Shown: positions 26,655-35,362 of the stretch, one piece after another
Layout of the letters: every line of letters starts with the position of its first letter
How positions within the stretch are numbered: the stretch's first letter is position 1
Source of the DNA: Fusobacterium sp. FSA-380-WT-3A
GTDB taxonomy: Bacteria; Fusobacteriota; Fusobacteriia; Fusobacteriales; Fusobacteriaceae
Assembly: GCF_012843705.1 (NCBI RefSeq)
Contig: NZ_JABAFQ010000010.1
Location: 1 to 61,861, forward strand
DNA length: 61,861 nt
Reading direction: 5' to 3'
Made by a program: the position numbers and the translations under genes
Notes under the pieces: model-generated
What the model was told of the DNA's origin: nothing
Seen by the model: only the letters and a program-made list of their open reading frames with translations
Database searches by the model: none

Positions 26655-27425
26655 ATGGCAGTTATAATAAAAACTCCTGAAGAAATAGAAGGAATAAAAA
26701 AAGCCAATCAAATAATAGCTAGATTATACAAAGAAATATTACCTCCTCATATAAAACCAGGAATTTCTACAAAAGAAATAGATAAAATAGTAGATGAATA
26801 TATTAGGTCACAAGGAGCCATTCCAGGTTGTATTGGAGTACCTGGACCTTATGGACCATTTCCAGCAGCTACTTGTATATCTGTAAATGAAGTAGTAGTC
26901 CATGGAGTTCCTAGTGAAAATATAATATTAAAAGAAGGAGATATAGTTAGTATAGATACTGTAACTATATTAGATGGATTTTATGGAGATGCCGCTATAA
27001 CTTATCCTGTTGGAGAAATAGATTCAGAAACTAAAAGATTATTAGAAGTTACTGAAAAAGCAAGAGAAATAGGAATAGAGATGGCAGTGGTAGGAAATAG
27101 ATTAGGAGATATAGGACATGCTATCCAATCTTTTGTAGAGAAGAATGGTTTTTCTGTAGTGAGAGATTATGCAGGACATGGAGTAGGAAAAGAAATGCAT
27201 GAAGACCCTTGTGTAGCAAACTATGGAAGAAAAGGAAGAGGAATAAAAATAGAAGAAGGAATGGTTTTAGCTATAGAGCCTATGGTTAACATGGGAAGTT
27301 ATAAAATTGGAATGTTAAATGATGGTTGGACAGTAGTAACAAGAGATGGGAAAAAATCAGCTCATTTTGAACATTCAATAGCGATAGTAGATGGAAAACC
27401 ATTGGTACTTAGTAAATTAGATTAA
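26655..27425 (+). CDS. map: methionine aminopeptidase, type I
   Basis: 256 aa. Removes initiator Met from new proteins. The five metal ligands are all present: Asp in VSIDTVTILDGFYGD (two), His in DYAGHGVG, Glu in AIEPMVNMG and Glu in HFEHSIAIV. VVVHGVPS carries the substrate-side His. Placed between adk and infA, the normal Gram-positive order. No N-terminal zinc-finger extension. Confidence 0.95.
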   Translation: MAVIIKTPEEIEGIKKANQIIARLYKEILPPHIKPGISTKEIDKIVDEYIRSQGAIPGCIGVPGPYGPFPAATCISVNEVVVHGVPSENIILKEGDIVSIDTVTILDGFYGDAAITYPVGEIDSETKRLLEVTEKAREIGIEMAVVGNRLGDIGHAIQSFVEKNGFSVVRDYAGHGVGKEMHEDPCVANYGRKGRGIKIEEGMVLAIEPMVNMGSYKIGMLNDGWTVVTRDGKKSAHFEHSIAIVDGKPLVLSKLD

Positions 27426-27453
27426 AAAAATTTTAAAAAATGTAAAAAAATTG

Positions 27454-27482
27454 TAGACTTTTAGTGTAAAATATGGTATCAT
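27454..27482 (+). promoter_or_regulatory. predicted promoter before infA
   Basis: TAGACT (27454-27459), 17-base spacer ending in TATGG, TATCAT (27477-27482). The -10 box and its flank are the same as at the tRNA-cluster promoter. Confidence 0.65.
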
Positions 27483-27512
27483 ATTATGAATTTCTGTTCG
27501 ATAGGAGGAGAT

Positions 27513-27731
27513 ATGTCAAAAAAGGATGTTATCGAATTAGAAGGAACTATTTTAGAAGCCCTTCCAAATGCGATGTTTCAAATTAAATTAGAGAATGGGC
27601 ATACTATTCTAGGTCATATTTCAGGAAAAATGAGAATGAACTATATAAAAATATTACCTGGAGATAAGGTAACAGTTCAAATTTCTCCATATGATTTATC
27701 TAGAGGAAGAATAGTTTATAGAAAAAAATAG
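27513..27731 (+). CDS. infA: translation initiation factor IF-1
   Basis: 72 aa S1/OB-fold protein that binds the ribosomal A site. [20 protein letters not shown] and [20 protein letters not shown] are nearly invariant in the family. Start ATG 27513 lies after AGGAGGAG; the open frame back to 27486 is not part of the gene. Confidence 0.96.
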   Translation: MSKKDVIELEGTILEALPNAMFQIKLENGHTILGHISGKMRMNYIKILPGDKVTVQISPYDLSRGRIVYRKK

Positions 27732-27761
27732 TTTTTTTACATCACGAAAAAGGAGGTAGAG

Positions 27762-27875
27762 ATGAAAGTAAGAACATCAATTAAACCTATTTGTGACAAA
27801 TGTAAAGTAATCAGAAGACACGGTAAAATAAGAGTTATTTGTGAAAATCCAAAACATAAACAAGTTCAAGGATAA
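27762..27875 (+). CDS. rpmJ: 50S ribosomal protein L36
   Basis: 37 aa. [19 protein letters not shown] followed by ICENPKHKQ: the C-C-C-H zinc ligands (CDKC, C, H) of the zinc-binding form of L36 are all present. AGGAGG lies before the ATG. It fits between infA and rpsM, its standard position. Confidence 0.97.
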   Translation: MKVRTSIKPICDKCKVIRRHGKIRVICENPKHKQVQG

Positions 27876-27927
27876 TTAGAATAAACTTATTTAGAAACTA
27901 GATTATTTTACTAACAGGAACAAATTT

Positions 27928-28064
27928 AGTACTGACATTGGAAGTACTGTAAAGATATGTGTGGCTGTAGAGCCTTTTCTTAGGTTATTCTAAGGCATAT
28001 CGAGGAAAGTGTTGGCTAACCACAGATGTTAGCGAATATATAAAAATTTTTGTGAATAGGAGGA
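27928..28064 (+). promoter_or_regulatory. structured leader of rpsM-rpsK-rpsD-rpoA-rplQ, possible S4-type autoregulatory site
   Basis: The 196 bases between rpmJ and rpsM are far longer than other gaps in this cluster. They hold several short stems: AGTACT/AGTACT (27928-27949), GGCT/AGCC (about 27963-27974), CTTAG/CTAAG (27979-27994) and GCTAAC/GTTAGC (28015-28033). TGTGG (about 27959-27963) can pair with CCACA (28020-28024) in the loop of the last hairpin, making a pseudoknot shortly before the AGGAGG at 28058-28063. In E. coli S4 binds a pseudoknot at the start of the alpha operon; equivalence here is inference. Confidence 0.5.
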
Positions 28065-28071
28065 ATCAGAT

Positions 28072-28428
28072 TTGGCTAGAATCGCTGGAGTAGACATTCC
28101 TAGAAATAAGAGAGTAGAAATATCTTTAACTTATATCTATGGAATTGGAAGAAAAACTTCTCAAGACATTTTAACTCAAGCAGGAGTTAATTTTGACACA
28201 AGAGTAAAGGACTTAACTGAAGAAGAATTAAACAAAATTAGAGGTATCATTGATGGATTAAAAGTAGAAGGAGACTTAAGAAAAGAAGTTAGACTTTCTA
28301 TAAAAAGACTTTTAGACATTAGATGTTACAGAGGATTAAGACACAAAATGAACTTACCAGTAAGAGGACAAAGATCTAAGACTAACGCTAGAACTAGAAA
28401 AGGTCCTAAAAAAATGGTAAAAAAATAA
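28072..28428 (+). CDS. rpsM: 30S ribosomal protein S13
   Basis: 118 aa. [19 protein letters not shown] at the start, [14 protein letters not shown] in the helix-hairpin part and [19 protein letters not shown] with TNARTRKG at the basic tail. The start codon is TTG with AGGAGG eight bases upstream, a weak start that fits control at the leader. Confidence 0.97.
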   Translation: MARIAGVDIPRNKRVEISLTYIYGIGRKTSQDILTQAGVNFDTRVKDLTEEELNKIRGIIDGLKVEGDLRKEVRLSIKRLLDIRCYRGLRHKMNLPVRGQRSKTNARTRKGPKKMVKK

Positions 28429-28496
28429 GATTAACTTAAAGTTAATTATGTCATATTTTAGATGAAGAGAGAATTAGGAGTAAGGAGGGAGCTCAA

Positions 28497-28883
28497 TTGG
28501 CTAAAAAAGTAGCTAAAGTTAAAAAGAAATTAAAAAATATTCCTAGCGGAGTAGCTCATATACATTCAACATTCAATAACACAATTATTGCTATTACTGA
28601 CCCAGAAGGAAGAGTAGTAAGTTGGAAATCAGGTGGAACTTCAGGTTTCAAAGGAACTAAAAAAGGAACTCCATTTGCAGCTCAAATCGCAGCAGAACAA
28701 GCAGCTGGAATAGCTATGGAAAATGGAATGAAAAAAGTTGAAGTTAAAGTAAAAGGACCTGGTTCAGGAAGAGAAGCTTGTGTAAGATCATTACAAGCAG
28801 CAGGATTAGAAGTTACAAAAATAACTGACGTAACACCAGTTCCACACAATGGATGTAGACCACCAAAAAGAAGAAGAGTGTAG
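28497..28883 (+). CDS. rpsK: 30S ribosomal protein S11
   Basis: 128 aa. [38 protein letters not shown], and the end [15 protein letters not shown] are all family-specific. TTG start with AAGGAGGGAG upstream. Binds 16S rRNA at the platform, next to S21. Confidence 0.97.
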   Translation: MAKKVAKVKKKLKNIPSGVAHIHSTFNNTIIAITDPEGRVVSWKSGGTSGFKGTKKGTPFAAQIAAEQAAGIAMENGMKKVEVKVKGPGSGREACVRSLQAAGLEVTKITDVTPVPHNGCRPPKRRRV

Positions 28884-28936
28884 TCACTTAATATTTATTT
28901 AAGTATGAGAAAAAAGTAAGGAGGAATATTCGAGAA

Positions 28937-29524
28937 ATGGCAAGAAATAGACAGCCTATATTAAAAAAATGTAGAGCACTTGGAATTGAGCCTATGATTT
29001 TAGGAGTAAATAAAACTTCAAAAAGAGGGTTCAGACCAAATGCAAATAAAAAACCTACAGAATATGCAGTACAATTAAGAGAAAAACAAAAAGCTAGATT
29101 TATATATAATGTAATGGAAAATCAATTTAGAAAACTTTATGAAGAAGCAACTAGAAAAGATGGAGTAACAGGTTTAGTTTTAGTTGAATTCTTAGAAAGA
29201 AGATTAGAAAATGTTGTTTACAGATTAGGATTTGCAAAAACTAGAAGACAAGCTAGACAAATCGTTTCTCACGGACATATCGCTGTAAATGGAAGAAGAG
29301 TAAACATTGCTTCTTACAGAGTTAAAGTAGGAGATGTTATATCTGTAATTGAAAATTCTAAAAATATAGAAATAATAAAAGAAGCTATCGAAGGAGCTAC
29401 AGTACCAGCTTGGTTAGAATTAGACAGAGCTGCATTTGCTGGAAAAGTTCTTCAAAATCCAACAAAAGAAGATTTAGACTTTGATTTAGATGAAGCCTTA
29501 ATAGTTGAGTTCTATTCTAGATAA
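28937..29524 (+). CDS. rpsD: 30S ribosomal protein S4
   Basis: 195 aa, a little shorter than the usual 200-209. MARNRQPILKKCRALGIEP lacks the paired cysteines of zinc-binding S4 (a C-minus form). The S4 RNA-binding domain is typical: FLERRLENVVYRLGFAKTRRQARQIVSHGHIAVNGRRVNI. Primary 16S-binding and, in E. coli, the repressor of this operon. Confidence 0.96.
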   Translation: MARNRQPILKKCRALGIEPMILGVNKTSKRGFRPNANKKPTEYAVQLREKQKARFIYNVMENQFRKLYEEATRKDGVTGLVLVEFLERRLENVVYRLGFAKTRRQARQIVSHGHIAVNGRRVNIASYRVKVGDVISVIENSKNIEIIKEAIEGATVPAWLELDRAAFAGKVLQNPTKEDLDFDLDEALIVEFYSR

Positions 29525-29550
29525 TAAGCCTTTTAATAGGAGTTGATCAA

Positions 29551-30528
29551 ATGTTAAAAATTGAAAAACATGCTAGAGGTATAAACATAACAGAAGTAAA
29601 AGAGAGTGAATTTAAAGGACAATATGTGATTGAACCTTTATATAGAGGGTATGGAAATACAATTGGAAATGCTCTAAGAAGAGTTCTACTTTCTTCTATA
29701 CCTGGTGCAGCAATAAAAGGTGTCAAAATTGAGGGTGTTTCTAGCGAATTTTCAATTATGGAAGGGGTAAAAGAACCTGTTACAGATATTATCCTTAACA
29801 TAAAAGAAATAGTAGTTAAAACAGAATCTGTTGGAGAGAGAAAAATGACTCTTTCTGTTAAAGGACCAAAAATAGTTACAGCAGCTGATATTATTCCTGA
29901 TATTGGATTAGAAATAGTTAATCCTGAACAAGTTATTTGTACAATAACTACAGATAGAGAAGTTGAAATGGAATTCTTAGTAGATGTTGGAGAAGGATTT
30001 ATAGTATCAGAAGATATTGATAAAAAAGATTGGCCAATTGGATATATAGCAGTAGATGCTATATACACACCAATCAGAAAAGTATCTTATTCTGTTGAAG
30101 CAACTATGGTTGGAAGAATGACAGACTTTGACAAACTAATAATTAATATAGAGACTGATGGAAGTGTTGCAATAAGAGATACAGTTTCTTATGCAGTTGA
30201 ACTTTTAAAACTATATTTAAATCCTTTCTTAGATTTAGGAAATAGAATGGAATATTTAAGAGACGAATCTGAAGAAGAGGAAGAAGAAGTAGAAAAACAA
30301 GAAAAAGATGGAAATATTTTAGAAACTAAGATAGAAGAGTTAGATTTAACTGTTAGATCATTTAATTGTTTAAAGAAAGCTGGAATAGAAGAAGTTGGAC
30401 AACTTGCTAGATTAAGCATGAATGACCTTCTAAAAATAAAAAATCTTGGAAGAAAATCTCTTGATGAAATCCTTGAAAAAATGAAAGAATTAGGATTTGA
30501 CCTTAATCAGAATGAATATTCTGAATAA
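29551..30528 (+). CDS. rpoA: RNA polymerase alpha subunit
   Basis: 325 aa. N-terminal dimerisation domain (about 1-230) with PLYRGYGNTIGNALRRVLLSSIPG, an acidic linker rich in Glu (about 245-262) and the C-terminal domain (about 268-320) with LTVRSFNCLKKAGIEEVGQL and IKNLGRKSLDEI, which contacts UP elements and activators. Starts 26 bases after rpsD. Confidence 0.97.
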   Translation: MLKIEKHARGINITEVKESEFKGQYVIEPLYRGYGNTIGNALRRVLLSSIPGAAIKGVKIEGVSSEFSIMEGVKEPVTDIILNIKEIVVKTESVGERKMTLSVKGPKIVTAADIIPDIGLEIVNPEQVICTITTDREVEMEFLVDVGEGFIVSEDIDKKDWPIGYIAVDAIYTPIRKVSYSVEATMVGRMTDFDKLIINIETDGSVAIRDTVSYAVELLKLYLNPFLDLGNRMEYLRDESEEEEEEVEKQEKDGNILETKIEELDLTVRSFNCLKKAGIEEVGQLARLSMNDLLKIKNLGRKSLDEILEKMKELGFDLNQNEYSE

Positions 30529-30552
30529 TATCGATGAGGAGGAAGCTAACTA

Positions 30553-30903
30553 ATGAATCACAATAAATCATATAGAAAGTTAGGAAGAAGAGCTGACCAT
30601 AGAATGGCTATGCTTAAAAACTTAACAATCTCATTAGTAAAAGAAGAAAAATTAGAAACTACAGTTACTAGAGCTAAAGAACTTAGAAAATTTGCTGAAA
30701 GAATGATAACTTTAGGTAAAAAAGGAACTTTAGCTGACAGAAGAAGAGCTTTTGCTTTTTTAAGAGACGAAGAAGCAGTAGCAAAATTATTCAATGATTT
30801 AGCACCAAAATATGCTGAAAGAAATGGTGGGTATACTAGAATAATTAAAACTTCTGTAAGAAAAGGTGACTCTGCTGAGCTAGCTATAATAGCTTTAGTA
30901 TAA
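30553..30903 (+). CDS. rplQ: 50S ribosomal protein L17
   Basis: 116 aa, the compact bacterial form. [18 protein letters not shown] at the start and GGYTRIIKT near the end are diagnostic. AGGAGG before the ATG; last gene of the alpha operon, with a strong terminator directly after. Confidence 0.97.
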   Translation: MNHNKSYRKLGRRADHRMAMLKNLTISLVKEEKLETTVTRAKELRKFAERMITLGKKGTLADRRRAFAFLRDEEAVAKLFNDLAPKYAERNGGYTRIIKTSVRKGDSAELAIIALV

Positions 30904-30916
30904 TTAAAATAAAATC

Positions 30917-30946
30917 AAAGAGACTCTTGAGAGTCTCTTTTTTTTA
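30917..30946 (+). terminator. intrinsic terminator of the alpha operon
   Basis: AAAGAGACTC, loop TTGA, GAGTCTCTTT and a run of eight T. Confidence 0.95.
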
Positions 30947-30985
30947 TAGTATAATGTAGTATAACTTATAAGGAGGTATATAATT

Positions 30986-31558
30986 ATGAATACAAAAATA
31001 GTTTTAGCTGGTTTAACTTTAGCCTCTTCAATAGCTTTTGGAGCTGGACCTCAATTTTCTGTAGCTCCTGGAATACAATTTGGAGCAACTAAATATGATA
31101 CAATAACAAATTTCAGTTTTAACCTATTAGGGGCTGAAAACCAAAATATGTCTGGATTAGATATATCATTAGTTGGATATAGAAAAATTAATGGAAATTT
31201 TAGTGGAGTACATTTTCCTATATTTGGATTAGAAGCTTTTAGAGTTGGTGGTAATATGGAAGGTGTTTCTATATCTTTATGGAATGATATACAAGGAAAT
31301 TTAAATGGTGGAACTTTAGGAATAGTAAATACTATTGGAGGGGATTCTACATTTAATTTAGGTGGAGTGAACTATGTAGAAGGTAGAGCAATGGTACAGT
31401 TAGGTTTGGTAAATTATTCTCAATCTGTTGGAGGAATTCAGTTAGGTTTTGTTAATGCAACACAAAATTTAGAAGGACTTCAAGTGGGATTTGTAAACTA
31501 TGCTGCTAATGGAATTTTACCAGTTTTACCAATTATAAATTTTAGGAAATCTTTTTAA
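30986..31558 (+). CDS. secreted repeat protein, LA_2272/VC2662-like
   Basis: 190 aa with a signal peptide (about 1-20, ending AFGAG). The mature part is built of short repeats rich in Gly, Asn and hydrophobic residues, such as VQLGLVNYSQSVGGIQLGFVN and GLQVGFVNYA, spaced about every 16-20 residues. From memory this resembles small surface or periplasmic repeat families found in spirochaetes and proteobacteria, with no known function. Such repeats suggest a beta-solenoid or stacked sheet. Own TATAAT-like promoter and own terminator. Confidence 0.6.
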   Translation: MNTKIVLAGLTLASSIAFGAGPQFSVAPGIQFGATKYDTITNFSFNLLGAENQNMSGLDISLVGYRKINGNFSGVHFPIFGLEAFRVGGNMEGVSISLWNDIQGNLNGGTLGIVNTIGGDSTFNLGGVNYVEGRAMVQLGLVNYSQSVGGIQLGFVNATQNLEGLQVGFVNYAANGILPVLPIINFRKSF

Positions 31559-31586
31559 AATTATAGTATAAAAAATAATAAAAATG

Positions 31587-31645
31587 AAAAGGACTGTTAT
31601 AGATTATTAATTTTATTGGATAATAATTTAATCAGTCTTTTTTTA
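31587..31645 (+). terminator. intrinsic terminator after the repeat protein gene
   Basis: AAAAGGACTG (31587-31596) pairs with CAGTCTTTT (31633-31641) around an inner ATTATTA/TAATAAT stem, followed by T residues. Confidence 0.8.
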
Positions 31646-31678
31646 TAAAAAATAATATAACATTTTTCTAAAAAAGGC

Positions 31679-31707
31679 TTGCTTTTTTTCGTAAAAAATG
31701 ATATCAT
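31679..31707 (+). promoter_or_regulatory. predicted promoter of the hydrogenase-rubrerythrin gene
   Basis: TTGCTT (31679-31684), 17-base spacer, TATCAT (31702-31707), about 50 bases before the ATG. Confidence 0.75.
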
Positions 31708-31757
31708 ATTCTTACAAATATGAAATGATTACAATTTTTAAAAGTTTAGGAGGGTCC

Positions 31758-33797
31758 ATGGGAAAACATTTATCTACAGAAATAAGGGTAGCTATAGAAA
31801 AAGATAATTTTTCTATAATGAGAGATGAAGAGAAATGTGTGAAATGTGGGTTATGTAAGGAAATTTGTAATAACTATATAGGAGTAAATAATAAGTATTC
31901 ACTAAAAACTACAAATGATAGAGCTATTTGTATCGATTGTGGTCAATGTTCAAATGTATGTCCTACTTCTAGCATAACAGAGGTTTATGATTATAAAAAA
32001 TTAAAAGAAATTGTAAAAGATAAAAATAATATTGTAATTTTTTCTACATCACCAGCAGTAAGAGTTTCTTTAGGAGAGGAATTTGATTTAGAAAAAGGAA
32101 GTTTCATTGAAGGAAAAATGGTTTCTTTATTGAAAAAACTAGGGGCAAATTATGTTTTAGATACAAATTTTGCTGCTGATTTAACAATTATAGAAGAAGC
32201 TAGTGAATTAATAGATAGGATAATAAATAAAAAAACATTGCCTCAATTTACAAGTTGTTGTCCAGCTTGGGTAAAATATGCTGAAATTTTTTATCCTGAA
32301 ATATTAGATAATATTTCTACAGCAAAAAGTCCAATAGGAATGCAAGGACCAACTATAAAAACATATTTTGCTAGTAAAATGGGACTAGATCCTAAAAAAA
32401 TAGTAAATGTAGCAGTAACACCTTGTACAGCAAAAAAATCTGAAATAAAAAGAGATGAAATGAATGCTTCAAGAAGATATTATAAAATAGATGATATGAG
32501 AGATATGGATTTTGTTATTACAACTAGAGAATTAGCTTTATGGGCAAAAGAAGAAAATATTGATTTTAATGAATTAAAGGAGAGTTCATTTGATAATTTA
32601 ATGGGTAAAGCTTCAGGAGCTGGAGTAATATTTGCTAATACAGGTGGAGTTATGGAAGCAGCTTTAAGAACAGCTTATTATTATATAACTAAAACAAATC
32701 CTCCAAAAGAGCTTTATAATTTAACAGAAATCAGAGGAATGAAAGGAGTAAAAGAAGCTTCTTTAAAAATAGGAGATTTAGAATTAAATGTGGCTGTTAT
32801 TTATGGAACTGATAATGCTGGAAAATTTGTTGAAAATTTAGATAAGATGGATAAAAAATATCATTTTATAGAAGTTATGACTTGTCCAGGTGGTTGTATT
32901 GGTGGAGGAGGTCAACCAATACCAAAAGATGGAGATTTAGATAAAACAAGATTAAAAAGAATAGAAAGTATATATAATAGAGATTCACAACTAGAAATTA
33001 GAACAAGTCATGAAAATGATGAAATAATAACATTATATAAAGAATTTTATAAGGAACCGTTAAGTGATATAGCTGAGGAGATGCTACACACTATTTATTT
33101 TAATAAAAGTAATCAATTAGGAGGGAAAAAAATGAAAAAATATCGTTGTACAATATGTAATTATATTCATGAAGGAGATTTACCAGAAGATTTTATATGT
33201 CCAATCTGTAAACAACCAGCTTCTGTTTTTGAAGAAATAGAAGAAAAAAAAGAAGAAGGAAAAAATAAATATTCAGGAACAAAAACAGAGAAAAATTTAT
33301 TAGAAGCCTTAGCTGGAGAATCAATGGCTAGAAATAAATATACTTTCTTTGCTAGTGTGGCTAAAGCTGAAGGATATGAGCAAATTCATAATTTATTTAT
33401 AAAAACAGCTGATAATGAAAGAGAACATTCAAAATTATGGTTTAAAGAGTTAGGAATGCTAGGAGATACTAGTGAAAATTTATTGCATGCAGCTGAAGGA
33501 GAAAATTATGAATGGACAGATATGTATGATAAATTTGCTAGAGAAGCTGATGAAGAAGGATTCCATGATTTAGCATTAAAGTTTAGAGCTGTAGCAAAAA
33601 TTGAAAAAGCTCATGAAGAAAGATATAGAAAATTATTAAGCAATGTTGAAATGAAAAAAGTATTTGAAAAATCAGAAGAAACTATGTGGGAATGTATAAA
33701 CTGTGGTCACTTAGTAATGGGTAAAAAAGCTCCTGAAAGTTGTGAAGTTTGTGGATATGCACAAGGATTTTTTGAAGTAAGAAGTGAAAATTATTAA
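31758..33797 (+). CDS. [FeFe] hydrogenase-like / rubredoxin / rubrerythrin fusion
   Basis: 679 aa in one frame from ATG 31758 (AGGAGGG upstream). Order: two [4Fe-4S] ferredoxin motifs (Cys27, 30, 33, 37 and Cys58, 61, 64, 68), then an [FeFe]-hydrogenase H-domain with the three cluster motifs TSCCPAW (165-171), TPCTAKKSE (221-229) and [13 protein letters not shown] (375-387). A rubredoxin-like CxxC/CxxC module (about 463-490), a ferritin-like rubrerythrin diiron domain ([33 protein letters not shown]) and a final rubredoxin (CINCG, CEVCG) follow. It could pass electrons from H2 or ferredoxin to peroxide; this is inferred from the domains. An internal ribosome site precedes Met459. Confidence 0.92.
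   Translation: MGKHLSTEIRVAIEKDNFSIMRDEEKCVKCGLCKEICNNYIGVNNKYSLKTTNDRAICIDCGQCSNVCPTSSITEVYDYKKLKEIVKDKNNIVIFSTSPAVRVSLGEEFDLEKGSFIEGKMVSLLKKLGANYVLDTNFAADLTIIEEASELIDRIINKKTLPQFTSCCPAWVKYAEIFYPEILDNISTAKSPIGMQGPTIKTYFASKMGLDPKKIVNVAVTPCTAKKSEIKRDEMNASRRYYKIDDMRDMDFVITTRELALWAKEENIDFNELKESSFDNLMGKASGAGVIFANTGGVMEAALRTAYYYITKTNPPKELYNLTEIRGMKGVKEASLKIGDLELNVAVIYGTDNAGKFVENLDKMDKKYHFIEVMTCPGGCIGGGGQPIPKDGDLDKTRLKRIESIYNRDSQLEIRTSHENDEIITLYKEFYKEPLSDIAEEMLHTIYFNKSNQLGGKKMKKYRCTICNYIHEGDLPEDFICPICKQPASVFEEIEEKKEEGKNKYSGTKTEKNLLEALAGESMARNKYTFFASVAKAEGYEQIHNLFIKTADNEREHSKLWFKELGMLGDTSENLLHAAEGENYEWTDMYDKFAREADEEGFHDLALKFRAVAKIEKAHEERYRKLLSNVEMKKVFEKSEETMWECINCGHLVMGKKAPESCEVCGYAQGFFEVRSENY
33119..33134 (+). 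promoter_or_regulatory. internal ribosome-binding site and ATG inside the fusion gene
   Basis: AGGAGGG (33119-33125) lies six bases before ATG 33132, in the same frame as the fusion. Translation from here would give a free 221-residue rubredoxin-rubrerythrin protein starting [11 protein letters not shown]. The site is as strong as the main ones in the window. Confidence 0.7.
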
Positions 33798-33806
33798 AAA
33801 ATAAAT

Positions 33807-33838
33807 TAAAGGGTATTGTAGTTTTACAATACCCTTTA
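33807..33838. terminator. bidirectional terminator between convergent genes
   Basis: TAAAGGGTATTGTA, loop GTTT, TACAATACCCTTTA: a perfect 14-base-pair stem between the rubrerythrin fusion and the MATE gene, with A/T tracts on both sides. Confidence 0.9.
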
Positions 33839-33856
33839 TTCATATAAAATTTATTA

Positions 33857-35191
33857 TTAAAAAACTTTATTTTTAGTTTTAAAGAAATTATAGATATGAA
33901 AACTTGAAATAGCTATCCATCCAATACCTGTAGCCCAAGCTACACCCCCAAGTTTAAGTGAATCAATAAATAAATATGAAAGAACAACTCTAATTATAAT
34001 TTGCAATGTAGTTCCAATAAAAGGAATGTTTAAAATTCCACTTCCTCTGAAATATCCAACAAAAGCACTTCCATTAAAACAAAGAATATAGAAATAAGAA
34101 ATTACTTTTAAATATTCAACCCCATTACTAACAGTTTCTTCATTTGCATTTTCAAGTAACATTTTTATAAAAGGACTAGCTCCAAGATACATAAATAAAG
34201 CCATTACAAGACCTAAAGAATACATTAAAATAAGACTTATTTTAAAACCATCATAGGCTCTTTTTTTATTTCCAGCTCCAAGATTTTGAGCAATAAAAAC
34301 AGAAATTGCTTCAGTTCCACTTATAGCAAAGGTATTAGAAATTCCTTCTATTCTACTTGTAGCCGTGTAGGCTGCTATTCCAAAAGTTCCTAAGGTATTT
34401 ACAGCTCCTTGAACTAATATTTTTCCTATATAAAGACTAGATTGATGAAGAGCTGAAATTGAAGAAAAGTAGATAGTTTTTTTTAGAAGTTTTCCATCAT
34501 ATTTTATATCTTTTTTAGAAAGAATACATTCAGGGAAGTTTTTTCTTAGATAAATAAAACATAAAAAAGCAGAAATTCCTTGAGAAATTACAGTTGCCCA
34601 ACCAGCTCCAGCTATTCCTAAATTTAAAAATTTTATAAAAATAATATCTAAAAAAATATTACAAATCATAGAAATAATTAAGAAAATAAGAGCATATTTT
34701 GTATTTCCCATTGATCTTAATTGAGAAGCAAATAAATTATATAAGAAAGTAATAAATAAACCAATAAATATTACAACTAAGTATTGGGTAACGTATATGG
34801 TTAATTCTTCTGGAGTATTAATAATATTTAATATAGTAGGTAATAAAAAAATAGAAATAATACTTAAAGTTATAGTAAATATTAAACCAAAAGAAAGAGC
34901 TAAAAAAGATTCTTTTCTATAGGAAGTTAAATCTTGTTTTCCATAAAAAGTAGAAAGGATAATAGAAACCCCAGTACAACAACCACCTATAAGAAAAATG
35001 AAAAGATTCATAACACTACCAGCTATTCCTAAGGCAGCAAAGGCATTTTCTCCAATATATTTTCCTACAATAATTGTATCAACTAAATTGTAAAATTGTT
35101 GGAAAATATTTCCTATTAAAAGTGGAAGAGCCAAATAAATAAGTTGAGATTTAATATTTCCTTCTGTTAGTATATATGTGTTTTTTTTCAT
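33857..35191 (-). CDS. MATE-family multidrug/sodium antiporter
   Basis: 444 aa, about 12 hydrophobic spans in two similar halves. The N-terminal MPLLIGNIFQQFYNLVDTIIVGKY-like segment (here LPLLIGNIFQQFYNLVDTI) with ENAFAALGIAGSV is typical of the MepA/DinF-type MATE branch, which exports cationic drugs with Na+ or H+. Substrate is unknown. Monocistronic; the upstream region is shared with the divergent M24 gene. Confidence 0.9.
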   Translation of the reverse strand: MKKNTYILTEGNIKSQLIYLALPLLIGNIFQQFYNLVDTIIVGKYIGENAFAALGIAGSVMNLFIFLIGGCCTGVSIILSTFYGKQDLTSYRKESFLALSFGLIFTITLSIISIFLLPTILNIINTPEELTIYVTQYLVVIFIGLFITFLYNLFASQLRSMGNTKYALIFLIISMICNIFLDIIFIKFLNLGIAGAGWATVISQGISAFLCFIYLRKNFPECILSKKDIKYDGKLLKKTIYFSSISALHQSSLYIGKILVQGAVNTLGTFGIAAYTATSRIEGISNTFAISGTEAISVFIAQNLGAGNKKRAYDGFKISLILMYSLGLVMALFMYLGASPFIKMLLENANEETVSNGVEYLKVISYFYILCFNGSAFVGYFRGSGILNIPFIGTTLQIIIRVVLSYLFIDSLKLGGVAWATGIGWIAISSFHIYNFFKTKNKVF

Positions 35192-35289
35192 TTGATAATG
35201 ACTCCTTTAATCAAAATATCAATTTTATATTACTCTCTTTATTATAACATTTTATATAAAAAAATAAAAGTTAATAAAAGTTGAAATAA

Positions 35290-35317
35290 TTGACAACTTA
35301 AATACATATGATATAAT
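35290..35317 (+). promoter_or_regulatory. consensus promoter of the accessory catabolic cluster
   Basis: TTGACA (35290-35295), 16-base spacer, TATAAT (35312-35317) with an extended TGA before the -10. Located between the divergent MATE and M24 genes. Confidence 0.8.
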
Positions 35318-35362
35318 TTATAATATAAATTTATTAAGAAGAAAGTAAAGAAGGTAAAGAGT

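Noticed and set aside
29547..30068. 173-codon minus-strand frame opposite rpoA
   Set aside because: Shadow of rpoA; no family resemblance and no ribosome site.
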